This document shows, in pieces, positions 6,955 to 13,217 of a DNA stretch of 64,000 nucleotides. How positions within the stretch are numbered: the stretch's first letter is position 1; each line of letters starts with the position of its first letter. Location of the stretch: contig CBDBJQ010000004.1 of NCBI GenBank assembly GCA_965206405.1, positions 1 through 64,000 of the forward strand, read 5' to 3'. The stretch is from CBDBJQ01 sp965206405 (GTDB lineage Bacteria; Pseudomonadota; Alphaproteobacteria; UBA8366). The notes under the pieces were generated by a model. It searched no databases and had not been told where the DNA came from. It worked only from the letters and a program-made list of their open reading frames with translations. The translations under genes and the position numbers were made by a program.

Positions 6955-8375
6955 CCCTGTCACACATATGCGCCCGCGTGGGCATCGCGGGACAGCGCTT
7001 TGCGGCACTGTTGCGCAAAATCCTGCCCTCAAACCACCGTCACCGTCTGGTTTCTGTTCAGCAATTGCTGAAACAAAAGATCGCGTTCGCTCTTTTTGCT
7101 ACAGTATTTCCAGCAAACCCGGAACTTCAGTCGCGCCTTGAAACGCGTTCGACCGGAGGGAGAGTCAGCGTTTCGAGGCTCCTTCGGTGCTGGAAATACT
7201 CTCATTCCACCGCCCCCTTTTCTTCAGCAATCATCCGACCTCGCGCCTGGCCCCGCCGCGCGCGCTGCGGGCTGAGCCTGTTTGAGGCGCTCCTGGTGAT
7301 GCTGATTGCCATACCGATGACGCAGCAGGGCGTAAGCCTCGCCCAGCACTATATCCGCCAGCAGGCCGGGGTGCAGGAAAGCCGCTTGCTCACACAGGTC
7401 GTCACGGCGGCGAGCACATACGCGCTGCGGGACGGCCTGTACAAGCGGATCACGGACCGGGGTGTGGGTCATATCGAGACGCTGACGCTCGCCGATCTGG
7501 CGGATGAGGATGTCTGGGTCTCGCCCGGCGCGCGCACAGCACTTGGCCGCGATATCGAGGTGATCTTCCATGATACCGGCGGCGGCGCGCTCGTGGTCCT
7601 TGCGCGGGCCGTCACCCCGGCGGGCGAGGAACCGCCCGCTTATGTGCCCCGTGGCGGGGAAGGCATTGGTCTGGTCGGCACCGTTCGGGATTACGCCCCG
7701 GACCGTCTGCTCGGTCCGGGCCTTGATTACGATATCTCCGACCTTCGATCCCTTGCCGAAACGCAAACAGGGCGCAGCGCACCTGTGGTTGGCGATCAGC
7801 TCGCCATCGCCGTGCTGCGCATGGATCAGGATGTATCGCCGTTTCTGCACCGGATCGCGGTGGAGGGGCGCCCTGAACTGAACCGAATGCAGACCGATCT
7901 CGATATGGGCGGGTTCGATCTCATCGGGGTGGGCGTGCTTGTTGCGGAAACAATCACGGTCCAGAACACCATGGAAATCAATGATCTGCATGGCGACCTT
8001 GAGGTTGAAGGCGGCATCACGGCCCGCGGTGATTTGATCATCCCCGGCACGCTGACCAGTGACGCCGCCGAGATCGAGGGCCAGGTATCGGCCCACGGGT
8101 TGACGGTCACCGGCGCGGCCACTGTCGATACCCTTGAAACCGGCGCGCTCCAGTCCGAAACCGTGCAGATCAACGTCTCGGCCACCGTTGACGGCGATAT
8201 CGCTGCGGAAAACCTCGCGGCGGGCACGCTGGTGGCTGATGAGATCACCGCCCCCACGGCCACGCTCGGCACTGTGCGCGCCGGCGTTGTGATCAGTGAT
8301 GCAAAGCTTGAGGCTGACACTGTCGTCGTAGAGGGTGAGCTACTTGTGAACGGGGGGTGTACCGGATGCCGATAA
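6948..8375 (+). CDS. pilV: PilV-like minor pilin, second copy, with palindromic element in its leader
   Basis: About 475 residues; a GTG at 6939 in the same frame is an alternative start. The prepilin signature GLSLFEALLVMLIAIP lies more than 100 codons downstream, so the leader is abnormally long. That leader contains two dispersed TTGCTGAA copies flanking a 98-bp palindromic element, all in frame. The mature part has the PilV hallmark DLDMGGFDLIGVGVLVAETI (compare DLNMNG in PilV proteins). A ~150-residue repetitive beta-helix-like tail follows and ends GGCTGCR. Either translation starts here and the leader tolerates insertions, or the real start is an unrecognised non-ATG codon nearer the signal. 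Confidence 0.75.
   Translation: MLTLSHICARVGIAGQRFAALLRKILPSNHRHRLVSVQQLLKQKIAFALFATVFPANPELQSRLETRSTGGRVSVSRLLRCWKYSHSTAPFSSAIIRPRAWPRRARCGLSLFEALLVMLIAIPMTQQGVSLAQHYIRQQAGVQESRLLTQVVTAASTYALRDGLYKRITDRGVGHIETLTLADLADEDVWVSPGARTALGRDIEVIFHDTGGGALVVLARAVTPAGEEPPAYVPRGGEGIGLVGTVRDYAPDRLLGPGLDYDISDLRSLAETQTGRSAPVVGDQLAIAVLRMDQDVSPFLHRIAVEGRPELNRMQTDLDMGGFDLIGVGVLVAETITVQNTMEINDLHGDLEVEGGITARGDLIIPGTLTSDAAEIEGQVSAHGLTVTGAATVDTLETGALQSETVQINVSATVDGDIAAENLAAGTLVADEITAPTATLGTVRAGVVISDAKLEADTVVVEGELLVNGGCTGCR
7054..7080 (+). repeat. dispersed TTGCTGAA repeat, palindromic double copy
   Basis: TTCAGCAATTGCTGAA is a 16-nt perfect palindrome, so the core occurs on both strands. The plus-strand copy continues as ACAAAAGA and is translated SVQQLLKQKIAF in the leader of the second PilV-like protein. 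Confidence 0.8.
7103..7200. repeat. 98-bp palindromic element, copy 1 (in pilV)
   Basis: Bounded by perfect 13-bp inverted repeats AGTATTTCCAGCA / TGCTGGAAATACT, with an inner inverted pair (GCCTTGAAACGC / GCGTTTCGAGGC). Same length as the copy at 17727-17824 and about 83 of 98 positions identical. Translated in frame as SRLETRSTGGRVSVSR...RCWKYS. Confidence 0.9.
7213..7233 (-). repeat. dispersed TTGCTGAA repeat, copy after palindromic element
   Basis: Minus-strand reading ATTGCTGAAGAAAAGGGGGC. It lies 12 nt beyond the palindromic element and directly before the codons of the prepilin signal. Confidence 0.75.
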
Positions 8376-8911
8376 ACCACATCCCGACCCGATTGATGCG
8401 CATATCCCGCACAGGACGGTTCCTCGCGGGCGATACCCTGCCAGCAAAACGCCCGCGCCTGCCACTGCGTTTCCTTCAGAAATTGCTGAAACAAAAAGCC
8501 ACGTCAGCCCTTTCCTTCAGCAATTCAATCCTCTGCAAGGCGATCTTCGCGTTCTGTCTCATCTCCGCCTGCCTTGCGCTGCCCGCACAGGCGGTCGCCC
8601 AGGACGCGCCAGCCATCGGCAGTCCAGAGACCGCTACATCCGAAGCGCCCGCCGCCGGGGGCGGTGGATCGGCGGCCATCCTGCGGGTGATTGCGCTGCG
8701 CCAGGAGCTTGAGGCACAGGTGAAGGCCCTGCGTAGAATAGCGGCCTATCAGACCGAACTGCTCGATCTGGCCAAAACCCGCGACAGCGAGGCGGTGCTG
8801 CGCGCCAGACGCCAGAGGCAGAGCTGCTACGAGGACATCAAATCCGCCAGGCTCTGCGATGCGCTCGGCACGAGTTTCGGGAATGACGTACAGGATCGGG
8901 GGGCGGAATGA
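8366..8911 (+). CDS. secreted hypothetical protein of the pilus operon
   Basis: 181 residues from the ATG that overlaps the pilV stop; GTG 8357 is an alternative. A signal peptide (AIFAFCLISACLALPAQAVAQ, ca. 53-73) is preceded by an oversized n-region of ~50 residues that encodes an inverted pair of the dispersed repeat (LQKLLKQKATSALSFSNSIL). The mature part has a Gly-rich spacer and an amphipathic helix rich in Arg/Glu/Leu, ending with two Cys (SCYEDIKSARLCDAL). It overlaps the prepilin peptidase gene by 4 nt. In R64 this slot holds the PilT transglycosylase, but no lysozyme motif is visible here. Function unknown, periplasmic. Confidence 0.65.
   Translation: MPINHIPTRLMRISRTGRFLAGDTLPAKRPRLPLRFLQKLLKQKATSALSFSNSILCKAIFAFCLISACLALPAQAVAQDAPAIGSPETATSEAPAAGGGGSAAILRVIALRQELEAQVKALRRIAAYQTELLDLAKTRDSEAVLRARRQRQSCYEDIKSARLCDALGTSFGNDVQDRGAE
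8481..8527. repeat. inverted pair of dispersed TTGCTGAA repeats
   Basis: A plus-strand copy at 8481-8501 (ATTGCTGAAACAAAAAGCC) faces a minus-strand copy at 8508-8527, with about 6 nt between them. The pair can fold into an imperfect hairpin. It is translated in the signal-peptide n-region of the gene at 8366. Confidence 0.8.
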
Positions 8912-9531
8912 TCATACATACGGTCCTCCTTATGGTGTTTCTGGCTCTGCTGATCCGTGAGGATATGGCACGGTTCGAGATCGAGTTTTCCGCGCTCGCG
9001 ATGGTGGCGCTCAACGGCGCGGCGCTGAACACCCATCTCGGCCAGTCGCCCCTTGAGATGGCCCTGGGGGCGGGGATATGGGCGCTGGCCGCTCTGGCCG
9101 TGCGCAGCCTCATGGGTCGCAACAGGCTCGGGCAGGGCGATATCTGGCTGTTTGCCGGGATCGGCCTGATTGCCGGGACCAGCGGCGCACTGAGCGCGGT
9201 TGTTCTCTTTGTGATCTTCAGTCTTGCGACCTCTTACGCCTATGCCCGCGCTCGCGGGCGCAAAATGGCGCGCAGCCTCACACCGGCGGCCATTCCCGGC
9301 GGGCTGACTATCGTTGTGATCCTGATGGCCCGGCTGGTCTGGATGCAAATGCCCGATCCGGATGCGACTGGCACGCTGCGCGCCCCATCCGGCGGGATCC
9401 TCACCGGGATCGCCCTGACCTATGGCCCCTGGATTGCCGTCGCTCTGGCGCTCTGCGCCGTTGCCCTGATGGCGAAGGATCGCAAAGACCGTGAAACGCG
9501 GCGCCGAGACAGGAGGGCGCAACATGGCTGA
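8908..9531 (+). CDS. pilU: prepilin peptidase (A24 family, PilU-like)
   Basis: 207 residues, polytopic with about six membrane segments. The motif RLGQGDIWLFAGIGLIAG (ca. 73-90) matches the conserved GxGDxxL aspartate region of type IV prepilin peptidases. A second acidic site occurs near REDMARFEIE (ca. 17-26). There is no N-terminal methyltransferase domain, as in short PilU and TcpJ-like enzymes. It should cleave PilS and the PilV-like proteins after the Gly of GLTPFE/GLSLFE. It overlaps the gene before it (ATGA). Confidence 0.85.
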   Translation: MIIHTVLLMVFLALLIREDMARFEIEFSALAMVALNGAALNTHLGQSPLEMALGAGIWALAALAVRSLMGRNRLGQGDIWLFAGIGLIAGTSGALSAVVLFVIFSLATSYAYARARGRKMARSLTPAAIPGGLTIVVILMARLVWMQMPDPDATGTLRAPSGGILTGIALTYGPWIAVALALCAVALMAKDRKDRETRRRDRRAQHG

Positions 9532-9584
9532 CACCACGATCCGGCCCATCGGCCATAACCACAAACGCGCGCGGGGGCTATGTA

Positions 9585-10094
9585 ATGGCCTCTGAACACA
9601 ACACCCCCATCCACCAGGCTGGACCGCGCCACCACCCACCGGCCCGCCGGCGCTCGGAAACCCGCCGGATCGTCTGGCAGGCCCCGAACGCCATGGGGGC
9701 CGAAACCCGGATATTCGTCACCATCGGGTACGCGGACGACGGTATCCGACCCGAACGCGGGCACCGACCGGTGGAGATATTCTACAACGAGGGCTACCGC
9801 TCGGGCTCCGATCTGGAAATGCTGGTCTCGGATATCTGCATACTCCTCTCGATCATGATGCAGCACGAGGATGTCGAGATCGGCACGTTCACCAAGTCGC
9901 TGGCGCGAGAGCAGGACCTGCGTACAGGAGATATGCGTTTTGCCAGCCTTATCGGGGTGTTGCTGGACGAACTTCAACGTCCACCAGAGTGGGCGGACTG
10001 GGCGGACGCGGTTCTCGCTGCGCAGCAACAGCCCGAAACTGACCCACATCTGAATGGCAAAGGGAACGAAGACGACGGGGAGGGCAAGCAATGA
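9585..10094 (+). CDS. TSCPD-like domain protein
   Basis: 169 residues. After a ~25-residue basic N-terminus, residues ca. 27-130 follow the pattern of the TSCPD domain found at the C-terminus of class II ribonucleotide reductases and in standalone proteins: RIVWQAPNAMGAETRIFVTIGY, then YRSGSDLEMLVSDICILLSIMMQ, and FASLIGVLLDEL. The Cys pair usual in TSCPD is not evident. It lies between the pilus operon and the trb operon with a 53-nt gap from pilU. A tiny 23-codon ORF (9524-9595) overlaps its start and the pilU stop and may serve for coupling. Role in conjugation unknown. Confidence 0.55.
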   Translation: MASEHNTPIHQAGPRHHPPARRRSETRRIVWQAPNAMGAETRIFVTIGYADDGIRPERGHRPVEIFYNEGYRSGSDLEMLVSDICILLSIMMQHEDVEIGTFTKSLAREQDLRTGDMRFASLIGVLLDELQRPPEWADWADAVLAAQQQPETDPHLNGKGNEDDGEGKQ

Positions 10095-10122
10095 TTACCC
10101 CTCATCAGGGAGGCTGGCCCTC

Positions 10123-10335
10123 ATGCTAGGAAACGTCTTGATCATCTGGGTACTGGGGGTCGTCTTTGGCGTCGCGCTTGCCTTTTCCGCCATCAGCGAT
10201 CGCGACGCAGCATCGCCTCACACGCCACCAGGAGAGTGTATCTGCCCGTCCGTAGAATTTGCGCCAGAACCCGCCGATATCTCTGGTCGGGACAGCACCA
10301 GCAATCCGGCCCCCGGCGAAAGGATCACCCCATGA
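10123..10335 (+). CDS. small membrane protein
   Basis: 70 residues. One strong membrane helix (NVLIIWVLGVVFGVALAFSAI, ca. 4-24) is followed by a Pro/Ser/Asp-rich tail with two Cys (GECICPS). The stop overlaps the next ATG (ATGA). Not recognised. By size and position it could be a lipoprotein-like or entry-exclusion-type component, but nothing in the sequence proves it. Confidence 0.55.
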   Translation: MLGNVLIIWVLGVVFGVALAFSAISDRDAASPHTPPGECICPSVEFAPEPADISGRDSTSNPAPGERITP

Positions 10336-10661
10336 GCATGGATGCCATCGCCGCACAAAACATCTGGGTCTCGGTCCTCGAGCGCGTGGTGCGCGACCTG
10401 ATACGCAACCACCAGCGTCAATCCGGCGAGACCGCTCTGGCAGAGCGATGGGTTGGCGCATATCCATCCCGGGATTTCCGCGATGTCTGCGCCATGGCCG
10501 GGCTGGAACCGATACCAACCCATACCTGGTTCCGCAGCTTGGTGGACACGCCTTTCGACGACCGCCGCGCGCTCGCACAGGGGTTTGCGCATACACTGGA
10601 TGTTTCACCCAGCCGTGCCGCAGGGCGGGGCCGCGCATCAGAACGAGGACGGGCCGCATGA
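10332..10661 (+). CDS. hypothetical soluble protein
   Basis: 109 residues starting at the ATG that overlaps the previous stop. The sequence has a helical N-terminus (VLERVVRDLIRNHQRQSGETALAERW) and a C-terminal stretch resembling a small globular fold (DVCAMAGLEPIPTHTWFRSLV), then a basic tail. No family recognised. It is part of a chain of ATGA-coupled small genes leading into the nuclease gene. Confidence 0.5.
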   Translation: MSMDAIAAQNIWVSVLERVVRDLIRNHQRQSGETALAERWVGAYPSRDFRDVCAMAGLEPIPTHTWFRSLVDTPFDDRRALAQGFAHTLDVSPSRAAGRGRASERGRAA

Positions 10662-10750
10662 ACAGCACCGAATACAGACAGCCGTGGATGAAGGTTTCCA
10701 GACGCTGGCGCAAAATCAAGGCGCTGGCACCTGAGGGCGCCGACCCATGA
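10658..10750 (+). CDS. 30-codon coupled ORF
   Basis: A very short basic ORF with ATGA overlaps at both ends: its start overlaps the stop of the gene at 10332 and its stop overlaps the ATG of the nuclease gene. The product would be strongly basic (KVSRRWRKIKAL). It may only maintain translational coupling. Confidence 0.4.
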   Translation: MNSTEYRQPWMKVSRRWRKIKALAPEGADP

Positions 10751-11313
10751 CACCAACGAGGAGATCAGAAATCTTGGATTCAATATCGCAGAATTGCACA
10801 GGGCGGAACAGAACGGCCCGCCGCCCATCGGCGGGTCATATCCCCACCCTGGCGATCGCGCTGTTCATCCTGCTCACCGGGCATGGAGCGCCGGTGCTTG
10901 CGCAAAGCCTTAACGGCACGGCCACGGTGATTGACGGCGATACTCTGGACGTCCACGGCACCCGCATCCGGCTGCATGGGATTGATGCCCCGGAGAGCGG
11001 CCAGACGTGCCTTGACGCCAACGAAGAGCCGTGGCGGTGCGGGCAGAAAGCGGCACTGGCCCTCGCGGATCACATCGGGCGCGCGCCTGTGCTGTGCGAG
11101 GGCCAGGACCACGACCGCTATGGTCGGATCATCGCGGTCTGCACGCTCAATGGCAAAGACATCGGTGCCTGGATGGTCCGCAAGGGCTGGGCGATGGCCT
11201 ATCTGCGCTACAGCGATGACTATGCGCGCGATGAGGCCATGGCACACGCTGTCGGGCGCGGAATCTGGCAGGGCACCGTCACCGCCCCCTGGGTCTGGAG
11301 GAAGACCCGATGA
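10747..11313 (+). CDS. secreted thermonuclease-like (SNase family) nuclease
   Basis: 188 residues. A signal or anchor segment (LAIALFILLTGHGAPVLAQS, ca. 35-54) precedes an SNase domain (ca. 55-185). Visible SNase motifs are VIDGDTLDVHGTRIRLHGID, with the active-site Arg and Asp, then APESGQTC, DHDRYGRIIAVC and the C-terminal GIWQG. Cys residues may form disulphides, as in the secreted alphaproteobacterial versions. It may process DNA at the cell envelope or nick the wall-bound DNA layer. It ends with a potential ATGA start of a plus-strand ORF that I reject in favour of trbD on the other strand. Confidence 0.8.
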   Translation: MTPTRRSEILDSISQNCTGRNRTARRPSAGHIPTLAIALFILLTGHGAPVLAQSLNGTATVIDGDTLDVHGTRIRLHGIDAPESGQTCLDANEEPWRCGQKAALALADHIGRAPVLCEGQDHDRYGRIIAVCTLNGKDIGAWMVRKGWAMAYLRYSDDYARDEAMAHAVGRGIWQGTVTAPWVWRKTR

Positions 11314-11371
11314 GTATCACGATGCAGACCGGGGAGCAGGATGAACAGCGCGATCCCGGCATCCCGAGCCC

Positions 11372-11839
11372 TCACGCCTTTGGCTGGACCTCAGGACGAT
11401 CCGTGACACGCGCAGACCCGCCCATGCGCGGTGGTGGATGCCCATATCCGACAAACGGCAGGGGCGGCAGTTTTGCAACCGGCACTTCCGGCAGACTGCG
11501 CGGCAGGCGCAACGCGCGGGTCAGCACTGCGAAGAGATGTGGGTCATACACCGCTGCCCGGCGCAGCGCGCCAATGCCGACCGTCAGCAGCATCGCACTG
11601 GCGATCAGCCCGTGGGCGGAAAATCCAAAGACCACGATCAGGACGAACACCACGCCGCCCACAAGGGCGACAAACGGCACCCGCTCACAGCCAAGGATCA
11701 TCGGCGGGCGGGCCAGTTCAAGATCAATATATGTCACCGGGCGCATGGGGGCGAGCATACTGCGCGGCGCAAGGGACGCAACCGCCCGGTTTTTACCGGC
11801 CGCACCGCCAACCGCGACAGGATCGCCAAACCCCATCAT
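11372..11839 (-). CDS. trbD: TrbD/VirB3-like T4SS protein on the opposite strand
   Basis: 155 codons from the outermost ATG; the start at 11746 (MRPVTYIDLELARPPMILG) fits TrbD proteins better and gives ~124 residues. The sequence LARPPMILGCERVPFVALVG, followed by two membrane helices and GALRRAAVYDPHLFAVLTR, is the TrbD/VirB3 pattern. VirB3 proteins sit in the inner membrane with the VirB4 ATPase. All other trb genes run on the plus strand, and trbD is normally between trbC and trbE. Here it is antisense in the slot directly before trbB. No good ribosome-binding site is visible for either start. Confidence 0.7.
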   Translation of the reverse strand: MMGFGDPVAVGGAAGKNRAVASLAPRSMLAPMRPVTYIDLELARPPMILGCERVPFVALVGGVVFVLIVVFGFSAHGLIASAMLLTVGIGALRRAAVYDPHLFAVLTRALRLPRSLPEVPVAKLPPLPFVGYGHPPPRMGGSARVTDRPEVQPKA

Positions 11840-11857
11840 GGATCAGGAGATACGCCA

Positions 11858-12781
11858 ATGACCGGGACCACCTCGATTGCCAGTGTGCTTGGTCCGCTCG
11901 CGCGGGTGCTTGATGAAACAGACGTGGTGGAGATCAGCTGCAATCCGTCCCAGGACGTCTGGGTCGAGCGTTTTGGGCACGCCCCCGCGCTCTGGGGTAC
12001 GCTGGAGCGCAGCCAGTGTGATCGCTTCGTGCGCTGGTGCGCCACATGGTCGAGCGCCAGCATCACCGCAGATGCCCCGATCTTTTCCGGGCGCATTCCG
12101 GGGATGGCCCACCGGATCGAGGCGCTGATCCCGCCCGTGGTCGAAGCCCCGGCGTTTTCGATCCGCCGGCACCGCGACCAGGTGGTGTCACTGCCCGAAT
12201 ATATCCCGCAGGACGAACCCCGCAGGCTGGTGGAAGCGGCTATCGCAGACCGGCGCAACATCCTGATCGCCGGGGCCACCGGTTCCGGCAAGACCACCTT
12301 GCTCAATGCCTGCCTGCTCCATCTGGCACAGATCGCCCCGGACACCCGCCTCATCACGATTGAGGACACCCCCGAGATCAGGTCCCCGCTCAAAAACGGC
12401 GTGGCCCTGCGCGCCTGCAAAACCAAACCCATGGACGAGTTGCTGGTGTCAGCCCTCAGGCAAGCCCCGGACCGGATCGTGGTCGGCGAGGTCCGTGAGG
12501 GGCAGGTGCTGATGACGCTGATCAAGGCCTGGAATACCGGCCATCCCGGCGGGTTGGTCACCCTGCACGCCAATTCAGGGGCCGAGGTGATCCCCCGGCT
12601 TCGGATGCTGGCCACCGAGATCATGCAGACCGATCAAACGCGCGTGCTGATGGAATGCCTCGATGTGATCATCTTCGTGCGGCGCGGGCGGGATCGCCCC
12701 GTCGTTGAAACCATTGCCGCCCTGCGCGAGGGCGCGGATAGCACCCGAACCCTGGAGACCACCTATGACCTTTCCGCGTAA
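11858..12781 (+). CDS. trbB: TrbB (VirB11-family) conjugation ATPase
   Basis: 307 residues from the ATG after a GGAG six nt upstream. A hexameric traffic ATPase of the T4SS, cytoplasmic face. Walker A GATGSGKTTLL is at about 138-148, followed by the Asp box (TIEDTPEIR), Walker B region (DRIVVGEVREGQVL) and His box (GLVTLHANSG), all intact. The frame extends upstream over the antisense trbD, but only this ATG has a ribosome-binding site. It overlaps trbC by 17 nt and heads the trb operon. Confidence 0.9.
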   Translation: MTGTTSIASVLGPLARVLDETDVVEISCNPSQDVWVERFGHAPALWGTLERSQCDRFVRWCATWSSASITADAPIFSGRIPGMAHRIEALIPPVVEAPAFSIRRHRDQVVSLPEYIPQDEPRRLVEAAIADRRNILIAGATGSGKTTLLNACLLHLAQIAPDTRLITIEDTPEIRSPLKNGVALRACKTKPMDELLVSALRQAPDRIVVGEVREGQVLMTLIKAWNTGHPGGLVTLHANSGAEVIPRLRMLATEIMQTDQTRVLMECLDVIIFVRRGRDRPVVETIAALREGADSTRTLETTYDLSA

Positions 12782-13217
12782 TCTCTCACTGGCCGCTCTG
12801 GCCGCACTGCTGATCTGCGCCACGCCGTCCTGGGGGGCTGATAAACTTTTTGGCGACGGGTCGCCGCTGCTGAAATTCGTGGACTTCATCACCGGGCCTT
12901 TTGCCTATGCGGTGGTGATCATCGCGCTGGTCGTCACCGTCGGTATTCTGGCCATTGGCGGCGAGTTCTCAGGCTTCTCGCGGCGTATGCCGATCATCGT
13001 CATCGCGGGCGGCATCGTCATCCTGTCCGGGAAGGTGATCACCAACCTGTTTGGCAAAGATCGCGCGGCTGATCTGCCGCCGTTCAGCCTGAGCCCGCCT
13101 GCCGTCTGGTCAGACCCCGCACCATCGGACCCGACCCGGTCAGACCCTTCCGGGGTCCCGGCACCGCAGCCCGCGCGAGGTCAGCCAAAACAAACGATCG
13201 CGGAAGATCAGCCATGA
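12765..13217 (+). CDS. trbC: TrbC/VirB2-like conjugative pilin
   Basis: 150 residues. A signal peptide (LAALAALLICATPSWGA, cleavage near 25) and two hydrophobic helices (ca. 42-65 and 72-92) separated by a short basic loop (SRRMP) are the VirB2/TrbC pattern. The tail (ca. 100-150) is unusual, with SDP repeats at 5-residue spacing (SDPAPSDPTRSDPSG) and a Gln/Pro-rich end. TrbC is processed by the TraF peptidase in RP4, and a traF gene is present at 29975. ATGA overlap with trbG. Confidence 0.85.
   Translation: MTFPRNLSLAALAALLICATPSWGADKLFGDGSPLLKFVDFITGPFAYAVVIIALVVTVGILAIGGEFSGFSRRMPIIVIAGGIVILSGKVITNLFGKDRAADLPPFSLSPPAVWSDPAPSDPTRSDPSGVPAPQPARGQPKQTIAEDQP

Noticed and set aside
6950..8375. 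Shufflon (inverting C-terminal segments) at pilV
   Set aside because: No repeated inversion sites or Rci-type recombinase are visible near the gene.
11310..11861. Plus-strand ORF of 183 codons between the nuclease and trbB
   Set aside because: It has an ATGA start, but its product is an Arg/Thr/Ser-rich low-complexity sequence, while the minus-strand frame gives a recognisable TrbD/VirB3 protein with two membrane helices.
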